DNA of 64,000 nucleotides, taken from the NCBI RefSeq assembly GCF_001742165.1, contig NZ_CP016443.1, positions 2,914,001-2,978,000 of the forward strand, in the 5' to 3' direction. The position numbers and the translations under genes are program-made. The notes under the pieces are model-generated. The model had not been told where the DNA came from, did no database searches, and saw only the letters and a program-made list of their open reading frames with translations. This document shows positions 36,320-45,697 of the stretch, piece by piece (the stretch's first letter is position 1; each line of letters begins with the position of its first letter). This stretch comes from Burkholderia stabilis (lineage in GTDB: Bacteria > Pseudomonadota > Gammaproteobacteria > Burkholderiales > Burkholderiaceae).

Positions 36320-36892
36320 TCAGCGCGGCGGCGCGCCTTCGGCAATCTCCGCGGCGAACGCGTGCAGCGCATCGGCCAGCGCCGACGCGAACGGCGGATG
36401 CGCGGCGATGCCCGCCGCATCGAGCTGACTTCCCAGGATCGGCAGCGCGATCGACGCGTGCTTGACGATGCGCGCCGACATCACCGACAGCGTTTCCCGC
36501 AGCGCCGCGTCCGCATGCGTCGCACGCGGCGACGCATTCAATACCGCGACCGGCTTGTACACGACGGCCTCGCGTCCGACGACCCAGTCCAGCGCATTCT
36601 TCATCACGCCGGTCACGCCGTGCGCGTATTCCGGGCTCGCGATCAGCACGCCGTCGGCTGCGTTCAGGCGGTCGATCAGGTCGCGTACGGCGGCGGGCGA
36701 CGGAAATTCTGCATCGGGATTGAACAGCGGGAATTCGCCGAGGCGATCGAAGCGCACGATGCGCATGCCGCGCGGCGCGACGAGCGCGGCCGCATCGAGC
36801 AGCGCGGCGTTGTACGACTGCGACCGCAGGCTGCCGCACAGCGCGACGATGTCGATGCGGCGGGCGGAGTCGGTGCGGGGTTCGATAGCCAT
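36320..36892 (-). CDS. NADPH-dependent FMN reductase family protein
   Basis: 190 residues, flavodoxin-like fold. The FMN phosphate loop is GSLRSQSYN (20-28), and ASPEYAHGVTGVMKNALDWV (about 85-104) is the strongly conserved flavin-contact segment. It matches NAD(P)H:quinone/chromate/FMN reductases of the ArsH/ChrR group. It has no signal peptide and is cytosolic. It is upstream of nothing obvious on its strand, so the physiological acceptor is unknown. Confidence 0.9.
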   Translation of the reverse strand: MAIEPRTDSARRIDIVALCGSLRSQSYNAALLDAAALVAPRGMRIVRFDRLGEFPLFNPDAEFPSPAAVRDLIDRLNAADGVLIASPEYAHGVTGVMKNALDWVVGREAVVYKPVAVLNASPRATHADAALRETLSVMSARIVKHASIALPILGSQLDAAGIAAHPPFASALADALHAFAAEIAEGAPPR

Positions 36893-36997
36893 GGATGTGC
36901 GTTTCGTTTCGATTGGCGTATTGCGCGGTGGCGTCGCGCCGCAGGTCGCACGGATTATCGCATCGGCGTTCGGGCGGCGTGATGCGTGCCGCCGACG

Positions 36998-37624
36998 CTA
37001 CGCGGCTTGCGCTGCCGCGTTGAAACGTGTCGCGTAATCGCGTCGAACCGGTTCGATGTCGCTCATTCCGGCTGCGCGCGCGAATTCCCCGATCGCCCAC
37101 CCGTTGCCGAGCAACAGCCTTCGCGTATGCAGCGCGCCGTGCACGTCGTCGGCAACGGTGTCGCCGAGATAGCGCAACGCGCGGCCTTCGATATCGACGA
37201 AGCCGTGCCGGTAATCCTGCGCGAGCGTCGTCCACAGCTGCGCCGCGCCGACCGACTGGCGTGCGCCGCTCATCAGGCACAGGCCCGCGTCGAGCCCCCA
37301 GCGATACAGCGTCGTCGCGAGCCCCCGGCGTTGCGCCGAGCCGCGCAGCCGCGTATGCGGCGCGCGCAGGTAGCGGTCGGCGCGGCGCGGGATTTCGGGA
37401 AGGCGGTTGAACACCGTGTAGCCGGCGAGCCGGCGCGCGGCCGGCTCCTCGACATACAGGAAGTATTCGCCATCCGCCTCGCGGTGGCGGACGATCAGGC
37501 CCGAGCGGCCGAGCGCGACGGCCGGCAGGCCGTGCAGGCGATGGCCCGGTTGGTGGAGGCGCGCGTAGAGCGCGTCGAGTTCATCGTCGATGTCGTGCTG
37601 GGAATGCTGTACGTCGATACGCAT
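36998..37624 (-). CDS. GNAT-like acetyltransferase
   Basis: 208 residues. The mid-part GLATTLYRWGLDAGLCLMSGARQSVGAAQLWTTL resembles the acetyl-CoA-binding helix and following strand of GNAT proteins, preceded by GEYFLYVEEPAARRLAGYTVFNRLPEI. It lacks a textbook Q/RxxGxG/A motif, although RRGLATTL is close. Function is uncertain. It lies downstream of the small membrane gene and its terminator. Confidence 0.6.
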   Translation of the reverse strand: MRIDVQHSQHDIDDELDALYARLHQPGHRLHGLPAVALGRSGLIVRHREADGEYFLYVEEPAARRLAGYTVFNRLPEIPRRADRYLRAPHTRLRGSAQRRGLATTLYRWGLDAGLCLMSGARQSVGAAQLWTTLAQDYRHGFVDIEGRALRYLGDTVADDVHGALHTRRLLLGNGWAIGEFARAAGMSDIEPVRRDYATRFNAAAQAA

Positions 37625-37678
37625 GGCAAAAGCCGCCCGTCCCGGGCGGTTCAGGAAAGTGGTTCATCGCAAAAGGGG

Positions 37679-37725
37679 AAAAAAATGGGTGCGGCCCCCG
37701 GGCTCGGCGAGCGAGCCGGGGCCGC
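37679..37725 (-). terminator. Rho-independent terminator of the small membrane gene
   Basis: On the minus strand a GC stem (GCGGCCCC...CGAGCC with its complement, one small bulge) with a GCGAG-type loop is followed by ACCCA and seven T residues. It lies 4 bp past the stop of the 28-residue gene. Confidence 0.8.
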
Positions 37726-37728
37726 GAA

Positions 37729-37815
37729 TCAGCTGGGGATGTGCTGGAAACCGGCGGCGATCGCGGCGAGGCCCGCGATGCAGAGTGCGAACAGGATCAG
37801 GACTTTGTGGATCAC
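37729..37815 (-). CDS. 28-residue single-pass membrane peptide
   Basis: GTG start, read as MIHKVLILFALCIAGLAAIA then AGFQHIPS. One hydrophobic helix fills residues 4-23 with a Lys at its N-terminal edge. GGAAAGAGG ends 1-2 nt before a C and the GTG (37816-37825), a usable ribosome site, and a strong terminator follows directly. The combination of ribosome site, hydrophobic ORF and terminator argues that this tiny gene is real. I recognise no function; candidates are a regulatory membrane peptide or a toxin-like peptide. Confidence 0.6.
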   Translation of the reverse strand: MIHKVLILFALCIAGLAAIAAGFQHIPS

Positions 37816-37827
37816 GCCTCTTTCCTC

Positions 37828-38197
37828 ATGAATGCGCGGCGCCGGCGGGCGGCATCGCGGAGACGGTGAGCGGCGGGCACGGCCCGCACGGCCGTCGTGT
37901 GGAACGACGGTCGGGTGTCCGGGCGACGGATCGCACGCGGACGGCCAGCACCATACGCGAGGCAGTCGGGGCGGACAATCGGACGAGTAGGGAAAGGTGG
38001 AGAAACGCGGAGAAAAGCGCCGTTTCGCGACAATTGGTCGCAATGAGCGGTGCGTCGACGCGCCGAACGATGCGGGCGGACAGGCATCGTTCAGCGCAGG
38101 GGGAATGCGTGGCGAGCGCCTTTGTGTGCCGGGGCCGATGAAACGTCGGCGCGGGCGCGGTGGCGGGACCGGGATGCGTTGGCGCCCCGGCCGGCCG
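37828..38197. other. 370-bp region between the small membrane gene and the ICMT-like gene
   Basis: No gene is supported. It must contain the promoter of the small membrane peptide gene. A CCGGCC/GGCCGG-rich stretch at about 38180-38205 could act as a terminator for the ICMT-like gene, but no T run follows. Confidence 0.4.
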
Positions 38198-39481
38198 TCA
38201 CGCCGGCTGCTGCACCCCGAACGCCTGCCTGATCCGCGCGAACAGCCCGTGTTGCGCGATCCATTCGGCATACGCGCGATAGTCGGGGTCGCGCATCAGG
38301 TGGCGCTCTTCGGTCTTCGCGCGCGTGTAGTAGATCAGGTTGACCGCGACGAGCCCGGCGCAGTGCATCAGCGCGACCTGCCAGCCGAGCGGCTCGACGA
38401 ACGGCACCGACACCATCCAGTACGACAGGTTCTTCGTGATGTAAGCCGGATGCTTCGTGAAGCGGTACGGGCCCGACGTGATGATTCCGCGGTTGGTGAG
38501 GTTCGAGAAACGCAGCCCGAACGAGATCGTGCACAGCGCGTAGGTCAGCAGCAGCAGGATGATCACCGTGCCCCAGATCACGCGCAGCGTCGGCGCGGAC
38601 AGCAGCCAGTTGTCCCAGAACAGCGTGCCTTCGTAGCGGATGTAGTGGCCCGAGATCAGCGACCAGAACGGTTGATAGCAGATCAGCGCGGCGCCCCAGC
38701 CGAGCGCGGTCGGCTCGACGGTGCGCACGTGGCTGTCGAGGATGCGGAACGTGCACAGGTAGCCGACGGTGCCGAACATCAGGTCCATCGTGAACGACAG
38801 ATCGTAGAAGAACGAGAAGGTCGCGAGCGTCATCGGCCCGTTCATCATGTGCGCGAGCGACGCGGTCAGATGGTCGGCGTCCTTCGACAGATAGACGGTC
38901 ATCAGCGGCAGGAAGAACATCTTCACGCCCCAGCCGGCGAGCATCTCGCGCACCGGCTGCCAGCTCGCGGGCTTCTCGCGGCGGAACAGGAAGCGGCCCC
39001 ACAGCAGGTAGGCGTCGTCGGTTTCGCGCTGATGGCGGTCCATCCACATGAAATAGAACGGCGCGGCGACGATCACGTACGGCGCGAGCGAGCGCAGCAG
39101 CGACCAGAACGGCCGGTAGAAATCGCCGTGGTATTCGGGCAGCAGCCAGTACAGCATCCCGATGCCGGCGTAGATCGACGCGAGCGCGCCGAGCCGCGTC
39201 GCGACGCGGGCGATGCCGAGCGGCCGGACGGCTTGCCGTGACAGCCCCGTGCTCGGGCGCAGGTAGACGCGCGAGATGAAGATTTCGTGCAGCGCGATCG
39301 TGCCGATGATCGCGAGGCTCGCGATGACCGCGCGCGTCGCGGCGTCGAGGGCCGGCTGATCGCGCGTGACCCACAGCGCGATGAGCCCGGCCGTGATGCC
39401 GAGCAGGCCGGCGCGGAACGGCGTGGCGGAACGGGGCGGGCGGTCCTGGACCGCGGCGATGCCGTCGAGCGTGGAATTCAT
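38198..39481 (-). CDS. Polytopic membrane protein with ICMT/PEMT-like C-terminus
   Basis: 427 residues with about 9-10 hydrophobic segments. The C-terminal part has GPYRFTKHPAYITKNLSYW and AKTEERHLMRDPDYRAYAEW, the SAM-binding signature of isoprenylcysteine carboxyl methyltransferase/phospholipid methyltransferase-like proteins. The N-terminal 250 residues are extra membrane segments not found in small ICMT enzymes. The ATG complementary to 39479-39481 follows GAGGATC. The substrate could be a lipid or prenylated molecule (inference). The next gene upstream on the strand is the repeat lipoprotein. Confidence 0.75.
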   Translation of the reverse strand: MNSTLDGIAAVQDRPPRSATPFRAGLLGITAGLIALWVTRDQPALDAATRAVIASLAIIGTIALHEIFISRVYLRPSTGLSRQAVRPLGIARVATRLGALASIYAGIGMLYWLLPEYHGDFYRPFWSLLRSLAPYVIVAAPFYFMWMDRHQRETDDAYLLWGRFLFRREKPASWQPVREMLAGWGVKMFFLPLMTVYLSKDADHLTASLAHMMNGPMTLATFSFFYDLSFTMDLMFGTVGYLCTFRILDSHVRTVEPTALGWGAALICYQPFWSLISGHYIRYEGTLFWDNWLLSAPTLRVIWGTVIILLLLTYALCTISFGLRFSNLTNRGIITSGPYRFTKHPAYITKNLSYWMVSVPFVEPLGWQVALMHCAGLVAVNLIYYTRAKTEERHLMRDPDYRAYAEWIAQHGLFARIRQAFGVQQPA

Positions 39482-39605
39482 GATGGGATCCTCGTCGGGA
39501 TGAAGGCCGGCGCCCCCGCTGAGCGGGTGGCGCCGGCCATCGGCCGGGCTTTGTATTGATGCGCGCCCGGCCATTGGCCTGTGGTTCTGATACGTGATGC
39601 GTGAC

Positions 39606-42290
39606 TTACTTCTTGGTGCCGCCGCCCAGCAGACCGCCGAGCAGGTTCGTCACCGGCGACAGCAGGTTGCCTGCACCGCCCGCGGCGCCGCCGTTGGAGC
39701 TGCCGGTCAGGCCGCCCACGACGCTGCCGCCGCCGGCCGGCGTCGTCACCGTACCGGCTGCGCCGCCAGGGCTGACCGTCGCGCCCGCGCCTGCACCGCC
39801 GGCCGGCGTCGTCAGTGCGCCCGTCAGCGTGCCGACCGGGCCGCTCGTCAGTACGCCGCCGAGCGTGCCGGTCAGGTTGCCGCCAGGCGTCGTGACGGTG
39901 CCGGTCAGGCTTGCACCAAGCGGCGTCAGCGAGTTGACGAGGTTGGTGACCGGCGCCAGCAGGCCGCCGACACCCGCACCACCAGTGCCGCTCGTGCCGC
40001 CGGTCCCGCTGGTGCCGCCCGCGCCGCCGAGGCCGCCGAGTGCGCCCGTTACCGTGCCGAGCAGGCCGGTGACCGGCGCAAGCGGGCCGCCGCCACCGGT
40101 GCCGCTGGTGCCGCCGGTTCCGCTGGTGCCTCCCGAACCGCCGAGGCCGCCGAGCGCGCCCGTTACCGTGCCGAGCAGGCCGGTGACCGGTGCAAGCGGG
40201 CCGCCGCCACTGGTGCCGCTCGTGCCGCCGGTTCCGCTGGTGCCGCTCGAACCGCCGAGGCCGCCGAGTGCACCCGTCAGCGAGCCGAGCAGGCCGGTGA
40301 CCGGTCCGAGCGGGCCGCCGCTCGTGCCGCTGGTGCCGCCCGAACCGCTCGAGCTGCCGCCGCCGAGCCCGCCCGTCAGCGTGCCGAGCAGGCCCGTGAT
40401 CGGGGCGAGCGGGTTGCTGCCGCCCGTGCCGCTGCTGGAGCTGCCGTTGTTGTCGTGGACGAGGCCGCCGGTGGACGTCACCGTGTTGCCGAGTTGCGCC
40501 ACGACGCCGCCGAGACCGACGCCGAGCGGGTTGTCGGTCGCGCCGCCGACCTTCGTGCCGGCAAGCGCGAGGCCGTTGCCGAGCGCGCTCAGCAGGCCGT
40601 TGAGCGGCGTGCCGAGGAGCGTCACGCCGCCGAGCGTCTGCGTGGCGCCCGGTGTCGTGACGCCGCCGGTCAGCGTGTTCGTGATCGGGTTGATGATCTT
40701 GCCGACCTGCGTTTCGAGCTGCTGGACCGGCGAGCTGTTCAGCGCCGTGTTGAGACCGGATGCGGTCGAGTTGACGGCGCCGCCGACGGTGTTGACGAGA
40801 TCGCCGACGAGCGTCGTGACCGGCGACAGCGGCGACAGCGGGCCCGTGCCGAGGCTCTTCACCGCATTGCCGAGGTTGTTGACCGCGCCGCCGGCGCCGG
40901 TCAGCAGGCCGGTGGTCGACGTGAGGGTCGGTCCGAGCGGGTTCGCCGACACGCCGATCGAGCCGAGGCCGGCCGCGACGCCGTTGCCGAGCGACTGCAC
41001 GCCGTTGCCGAGGCTCGTGACCGCGTTGCCGATGCTGTTGGCCGTCGTCGGGTTCGTGCCGGGGATCTGCACGCCGCCGATCACGGAACCGCCGTTCGCG
41101 ACCGTCGTGCCGACTGCCGTCACGAGATTGCCGGATTTCTGGAGGACGTTGCCGAGCGGGGTGACGCCGGTGCCGGAGGTGCCCGAGGTGCCGGAAGTGC
41201 CCGAGGTGCCGGAAGTGCCCGAGGTGCCGGAGGTGCCCGACGTACCGGAGGTGCCCGAGGTGCCGGAGGTGCCCGACGTACCGGAGGTGCCCGAGGTGCC
41301 GGAGGTGCCCGACGTACCGGAGGTGCCCGAGGTGCCGGAAGTGCCCGAGGTACCGGAAGTGCCCGAAGTACCGGAGGTGCCCGACGTACCGGAGGTGCCC
41401 GAGGTGCCGGAAGTACCCGACGTGCCAGAAGTGCCCGACGTACCGGAGGTGCCCGAGGTACCAGAAGTGCCCGAGGTACCGGAAGTGCCCGAGGTACCGG
41501 AAGTGCCCGACGTACCGGAGGTGCCCGACGTGCCGGAAGTGCCCGACGTGCCGGAAGTACCCGACGTGCCGGAAGTACCTGACGTACCGGAAGTGCCCGA
41601 CGTGCCGGAGGTGCCGGAGGTGCCCGACGTGCCAGAAGTGCCCGAAGTACCGGAGGTACCCGACGTACCGGAAGTGCCCGAAGTACCCGAAGTACCGGAG
41701 GTGCCCGACGTACCGGAAGTGCCCGACGTGCCGGAAGTGCCCGACGTGCCGGAAGTGCCCGAAGTACCGGAAGTGCCCGACGTGCCGGAAGTGCCCGACG
41801 TGCCGGAGGTGCCCGAAGTACCGGAAGTACCCGACGTGCCGGAGGTGCCCGAAGTACCGGAAGTGCCTGACGTACCGGAAGTGCCCGACGTACCGGAGGT
41901 GCCCGACGTACCGGAGGTGCCCGAAGTACCGGAGGTGCCTGAAGTACCGGAAGTACCCGACGTGCCGGAAGTGCCCGAAGTACCGGAAGTACCGGAAGTA
42001 CCTGAAGTACCGGAGGTGCCCGAAGTACCCGAAGTACCGGAAGTACCCGACGTACCCGAAGTACCTGACGTGCCAGAAGTCCCCGACGACGTCCCCGAAC
42101 TACCGCCACCCGACGTCCCCGACGACCCGCCACCCGACGTGCCGGAAGTCCCCGAACTGCCGCCGGTCCCTGACGTGCTCGGCTTGATCGTCGGCGGGGT
42201 GGTCGGTCCATCGACCGAGCCGCAGCCATACAGCGCGAGCAGCGACGAGACGGCCAGCGTGACCGTCGTCTTCTTGAAGTAATTTTGCAT
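39606..42290 (-). CDS. Lipoprotein with collagen-like (Gly-Thr-Ser)n tract
   Basis: 894 residues. A lipoprotein signal ends in LLALYGC (lipid-bearing Cys23). A short GGGSSGTSG linker leads to about 100 uninterrupted Gly-Thr-Ser triplets (roughly residues 70-375), a collagen-like Gly-X-Y pattern without proline. The C-terminal 500 residues are Gly/Thr/Leu-rich, with three to four imperfect modules of about 40 residues ([18 protein letters not shown]). It should be a cell-surface or outer-membrane protein. It recalls the Bucl collagen-like proteins of Burkholderia, one of which has Gly-Ala-Ser repeats (recollection). The chosen ATG is the only one giving the lipobox. No partner gene is obvious. 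Confidence 0.82.
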   Translation of the reverse strand: MQNYFKKTTVTLAVSSLLALYGCGSVDGPTTPPTIKPSTSGTGGSSGTSGTSGGGSSGTSGGGSSGTSSGTSGTSGTSGTSGTSGTSGTSGTSGTSGTSGTSGTSGTSGTSGTSGTSGTSGTSGTSGTSGTSGTSGTSGTSGTSGTSGTSGTSGTSGTSGTSGTSGTSGTSGTSGTSGTSGTSGTSGTSGTSGTSGTSGTSGTSGTSGTSGTSGTSGTSGTSGTSGTSGTSGTSGTSGTSGTSGTSGTSGTSGTSGTSGTSGTSGTSGTSGTSGTSGTSGTSGTSGTSGTSGTSGTSGTSGTSGTSGTSGTSGTSGTSGTSGTSGTSGTSGTSGTSGTSGTSGTSGTSGTSGTSGTSGTSGTSGTSGTSGTSGTGVTPLGNVLQKSGNLVTAVGTTVANGGSVIGGVQIPGTNPTTANSIGNAVTSLGNGVQSLGNGVAAGLGSIGVSANPLGPTLTSTTGLLTGAGGAVNNLGNAVKSLGTGPLSPLSPVTTLVGDLVNTVGGAVNSTASGLNTALNSSPVQQLETQVGKIINPITNTLTGGVTTPGATQTLGGVTLLGTPLNGLLSALGNGLALAGTKVGGATDNPLGVGLGGVVAQLGNTVTSTGGLVHDNNGSSSSGTGGSNPLAPITGLLGTLTGGLGGGSSSGSGGTSGTSGGPLGPVTGLLGSLTGALGGLGGSSGTSGTGGTSGTSGGGPLAPVTGLLGTVTGALGGLGGSGGTSGTGGTSGTGGGGPLAPVTGLLGTVTGALGGLGGAGGTSGTGGTSGTGGAGVGGLLAPVTNLVNSLTPLGASLTGTVTTPGGNLTGTLGGVLTSGPVGTLTGALTTPAGGAGAGATVSPGGAAGTVTTPAGGGSVVGGLTGSSNGGAAGGAGNLLSPVTNLLGGLLGGGTKK
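41168..42080 (-). repeat. 9-bp minisatellite encoding Gly-Thr-Ser triplets
   Basis: About 900 bp of ACSTCSGGS-type 9-mers on the minus strand, varying only at wobble positions, giving about 100 identical tripeptides. Gain or loss of units keeps frame, so length is likely to vary between strains. Confidence 0.92.
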
Positions 42291-42661
42291 GTTGGCCTCG
42301 ACATTGGAAGTGTGTCCAAGCCACCACTGCAAATTTCGCGCCACGCCAGCTTGTGCGAAACGGTATCGCGCTTTATTGCAGGAATCGGGAATATCGGCGC
42401 GATTTAAACGGCGTGACAACGGTTTCGCGCGGCGGGCACGCACGGTGCGCCGGCGAGGCGACGGTGAGGCAACGGCGATGTTCCCGTCAGCAGCCGTAAC
42501 GCGCGACGCGATGTTACGTAGCGTCCGACGTCGCGTGACGCGGGCGACCGCCAACCGAGGGCGGCGTCTTTGACGAAACGCGCCGGTCCCGCAAACATGA
42601 CCCGAAATCTCCCGGCTGCCGGCGGCACCGAAGCGGCCACGACTCCACTCAGGACACGAAC
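42291..42661. other. 371-bp region upstream of the repeat lipoprotein and CMD genes
   Basis: No gene is seen. It is the divergent promoter region between the lipoprotein gene and the carboxymuconolactone decarboxylase-like gene. The left part (42320-42415) is AT-richer. Confidence 0.4.
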
Positions 42662-43060
42662 ATGGGCGAACAGGACAGGGAACACGGCAAGGCGCGACGG
42701 ACCGACGTGATGGGCGAGGCGTTCGTCGAGCGCGCGATGCGCGACCTCGACGGTTTTTCGCGTCCGCTGCAGGACTGGCTGAACGAACACGCGTGGGGCA
42801 GCACGTGGCAGCGGGGCGGGATCGACCTGAAGACGCGCAGCCTGTGCACGTGCGCGATGCTGGCGGCGCTCGGCCGCGGCACGGAACTGAAGGGGCACAT
42901 TCGCGGCGCGCTCAACAACGGCGCGAGCCTCGTCGAGATCCGCGAGGTGCTGCTGCACAGCGCGTTGTACGCAGGCGCGCCGGCCGCGGTCGAGGCGTTC
43001 CGCAACGCGCGCGAGGTGATCGCGGATCTCGGGCTGCAGGTGCCCGACGACGAAGCCTGA
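42662..43060 (+). CDS. Carboxymuconolactone decarboxylase (CMD) family protein
   Basis: 132 residues, one CMD domain: DLKTRSLCTCAMLAALGRGTELKGHIRGALNNGASLVEIREVLLHSALYAGAPAAVEAF. The two cysteines are in an SLCTC arrangement, not the CxxC of AhpD peroxidases, so an alkylhydroperoxidase role is less likely. It resembles PcaC-like small decarboxylases, but no protocatechuate genes are near. It converges on the alpha/beta hydrolase gene. Confidence 0.88.
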   Translation: MGEQDREHGKARRTDVMGEAFVERAMRDLDGFSRPLQDWLNEHAWGSTWQRGGIDLKTRSLCTCAMLAALGRGTELKGHIRGALNNGASLVEIREVLLHSALYAGAPAAVEAFRNAREVIADLGLQVPDDEA

Positions 43061-43128
43061 TTTCGCAGCATCGGCAGCATCGGCTGCGCGGCGCGAGATC
43101 AGGCCCCGCTTCGCCCGGCGTGGGTCTG

Positions 43129-44112
43129 TTACTCGACGCGCGCCGTCTGCGCGGCCGCCTCGGCGGGCGCGGCGGCGACCTCGAGCAGCCAGTCGGCCGT
43201 TGCATCCGGAATCGTGACCGGCAGCATGTGCCCGCCCTCGACGACCTTCAGCCGCACGCGCGCCGATTTCTTCGCGAGCGCTTCGCCGTGCTCGCGCCAG
43301 TTCAGGATCGGATCGGCGCGGCCGTACAGCACGTCGACCGGCAGCGACAGGTCGGCATAGCGGCGCTCCATCGCGGGCAGGTCGGCGGGCGCCGACAGCA
43401 GGTCGGTCGCGGTCGCGTAGAACACGTGCGGGCGCATGCCGAGCAGGCCGCCGCCCTTGACCGGGAAATCGCGCGGCACGTCTTCCGGCGCGAACACCTG
43501 GCGCACGGCCTTGCGGCCGGTCAGGATCGTCAGCGGGATCGCGAAGGTCCACGACACGAACCGGCGCACGAGCGGCGACGGCAGCATCAGCGGCTTGAAC
43601 GGCGCCGGCGGCTCGGGCTGCTGGTGCGACAGCGGCGCGATCAGCGCGAGCCGGCTCACGCGTTCCGGATGGTTGAGGCCGACCGCGAGCGCGATCGCGC
43701 CGCCGAGCGAGTGGCCGACGAGCACGGGCTTGTCGAGCCGCAGCGCGTCGATGAACGCGGCGACCGTGCGGGCCTGCGCGAACACGTTCGCCTGCGAGCC
43801 TGCGCCGCGCAGCGAGCGGCCGGCGCCGGGCCGGTCGATGATGATCACGCGATGCTGCTGCGCGAGCCGCGCGAGCGGCAGGTACGCGAAGTTGCGCAGT
43901 TGCCCGGCGAGCCCGTGCACGAACACGATCGGCGCGCCGTTGCCGTATTCGACGTAGTGGATGCGATCGCCGCCGATGTCGACGAAACGGCCTTCGGGCG
44001 GAAACGCGCGCGTCACGCGCCGGGCGACGTACCCGGAAAACAGCGCGAGCGCGGCGAGCACCGCGACGAAGCCGAGCAGCACGGTCTGGATCAGGTGGAG
44101 CGTATGGGTCAT
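43129..44112 (-). CDS. Membrane-anchored alpha/beta hydrolase
   Basis: 327 residues. An N-terminal hydrophobic helix (about 8-30) anchors it. The catalytic triad is visible: Ser135 in GHSLGG, Asp267 in YGRADPI, His295 in GGHMLP; VHGLAG gives the oxyanion region. Family roles are esterase or lactonase. It lies 7 bp after the monooxygenase gene with GAGG before its ATG, so it is the third gene of an SDR/BVMO/hydrolase operon. It is well placed to hydrolyse the ester made by the monooxygenase (inference). Confidence 0.9.
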   Translation of the reverse strand: MTHTLHLIQTVLLGFVAVLAALALFSGYVARRVTRAFPPEGRFVDIGGDRIHYVEYGNGAPIVFVHGLAGQLRNFAYLPLARLAQQHRVIIIDRPGAGRSLRGAGSQANVFAQARTVAAFIDALRLDKPVLVGHSLGGAIALAVGLNHPERVSRLALIAPLSHQQPEPPAPFKPLMLPSPLVRRFVSWTFAIPLTILTGRKAVRQVFAPEDVPRDFPVKGGGLLGMRPHVFYATATDLLSAPADLPAMERRYADLSLPVDVLYGRADPILNWREHGEALAKKSARVRLKVVEGGHMLPVTIPDATADWLLEVAAAPAEAAAQTARVE

Positions 44113-44119
44113 GTCGGCC

Positions 44120-45697
44120 TCAGCGGGTTTCGAGTGCGGGTTCGGCCACCGGCGTGGCGGCCGGGCCGGCTTTCGCGCGGCGTTCGAACTGCATCGCCGA
44201 ATCGGCGAGCCCGCTGAACTTCAGCGAGGCGAGATCGAGCACGTAGTTCTGGTGGAATTTCCACGGCTTGCGGTGGCCCTGCTTCGGCAGGATGCCGGCC
44301 GCGCGCTGGATGTAGCCCGAGCTCAGGTTGACGGCCGGCACGTCGCCGAGATCGCCGGCGCCGAGCCGCGGCACGCACGTGTCGTAGCCGTTCGCGCGCA
44401 TGTGGTTGAGCAGCCGGCACACGTAGCGCGCGATCAGCTCGGCCTTCAGCGTCCACGACGCATTCGTGTAGCCGAACGACGACGCGAGGTTCGGCACGTC
44501 GCTGTACATCATGCCCTTGTACGACACGGTGTCCGGCAGGTCGACCGCGCGGCCGTCGACCGTGACGCGCGCGCCGCCGAGCATCTTCACCTTCAGCCCG
44601 GTCGCGGTGACGATCACGTCCGCGTCGAGCTGCTGGCCGCTCTTCAGCTTCAGGCCGGTCGGCGTGAAGCGCTCGATCTCGTCGGTGACGATCGACGCGC
44701 GGCCCGCGCGGATCGACTTGAACAGGTCGCCGTTCGGCACGAGGCACACGCGCTGGTCCCACGGCATGTAGCGCGGCGTCAGGTGCTTCGCGACGTCGAA
44801 GCCGGGGCCGACCTGCTTGCTGGCCGCGCGGATGATGAATTTCTTCGTCTGGTCCGGCTTGCGGCGCGACACGTTGTACAGGTACATCGTCAGCAGCACG
44901 TTCTTCACGCGCACGAGCCGGTGCGCGAGCCGCGACGGCAGCACGCGGCGCAGCGCGTTCGCGATCTTGTCGCGCGCGGGCAGCGACACGATGTAGGTCG
45001 GCGAGCGCTGCAGCATCGTCACGTGCTGCGCGTCGGCCGCCATCGACGGCACGAGCGTGACGGCCGTCGCGCCGCTGCCGATCACGACGACGCGCCGGTT
45101 CGCATACGAAAGGTCCTTCGGCCAGTGCTGCGGATGCACGAGGTTGCCTTCGAACGTGTCCATGCCGGGCCAGTCGGGCCGGTAGCCGGCGTCGTAGTCG
45201 TAGTAGCCGCTGCACATGAACAGGAAGCGGCAGGTGTAGACGAGCGTGTCGGTCGCGCCGTCGCGCGTGCGTTCGATGCGTACCGTCCAGCGTGCGCGGT
45301 TCGAATCCCAGTCGGCCGCGACGACTTTCTGGCCGTAGCGGATCGTCTTGTCGATGCCGTAGGCGCGCGCGGTCTCGCGGATGTAGTCGAGGATCGTCTG
45401 GCCGTCCGAAATCGCTTTGTCGCTGTGCCACGGGCGGAAGCTGTAGCCGAGCGTGAACATGTCGGAATCCGAACGGACGCCCGGATAGCGGAACAGGTCC
45501 CAGGTGCCGCCGATCGCGTCGCGCGCCTCGACGATTGCGACGCTCGCATGCGGGCAGCGCTGCTTCAGGTGATACGCGGCGCCGATGCCGGACAGGCCGG
45601 CGCCGACGATCAGCACGTCGAGGTCGCGGTTGTCGCCGTTGTCGCGGCGGGCGCCGGGGGCGGGCGGCGCGTCGCGCCGGTCGGTCGTCGAGGTCAT
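44120..45697 (-). CDS. Baeyer-Villiger-type flavin monooxygenase
   Basis: 525 residues. The FAD Rossmann motif is GAGLSGIG (32-39) and the NADPH motif GSGATAV lies further on. FEGNLVHPQHWP (182-193) matches the type I Baeyer-Villiger fingerprint FxGxxxHxxxW(P/D). Such enzymes insert oxygen next to a ketone to give an ester or lactone; EthA/MymA of mycobacteria are relatives. The start overlaps the SDR stop by 4 bp (ATGA), so translation is coupled. Expected order of action is SDR (alcohol to ketone), this enzyme (ketone to ester), hydrolase. The native substrate is unknown. Confidence 0.92.
   Translation of the reverse strand: MTSTTDRRDAPPAPGARRDNGDNRDLDVLIVGAGLSGIGAAYHLKQRCPHASVAIVEARDAIGGTWDLFRYPGVRSDSDMFTLGYSFRPWHSDKAISDGQTILDYIRETARAYGIDKTIRYGQKVVAADWDSNRARWTVRIERTRDGATDTLVYTCRFLFMCSGYYDYDAGYRPDWPGMDTFEGNLVHPQHWPKDLSYANRRVVVIGSGATAVTLVPSMAADAQHVTMLQRSPTYIVSLPARDKIANALRRVLPSRLAHRLVRVKNVLLTMYLYNVSRRKPDQTKKFIIRAASKQVGPGFDVAKHLTPRYMPWDQRVCLVPNGDLFKSIRAGRASIVTDEIERFTPTGLKLKSGQQLDADVIVTATGLKVKMLGGARVTVDGRAVDLPDTVSYKGMMYSDVPNLASSFGYTNASWTLKAELIARYVCRLLNHMRANGYDTCVPRLGAGDLGDVPAVNLSSGYIQRAAGILPKQGHRKPWKFHQNYVLDLASLKFSGLADSAMQFERRAKAGPAATPVAEPALETR

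Noticed and set aside
39594..42282. Two long plus-strand ORFs across the lipoprotein gene (one with a Val-Pro-Glu repeat of hundreds of residues).
   Set aside because: They exist only because the 9-bp minisatellite leaves all frames open. They have no ribosome site, no recognisable domain and no signal. The minus-strand reading has a lipobox and coherent composition.
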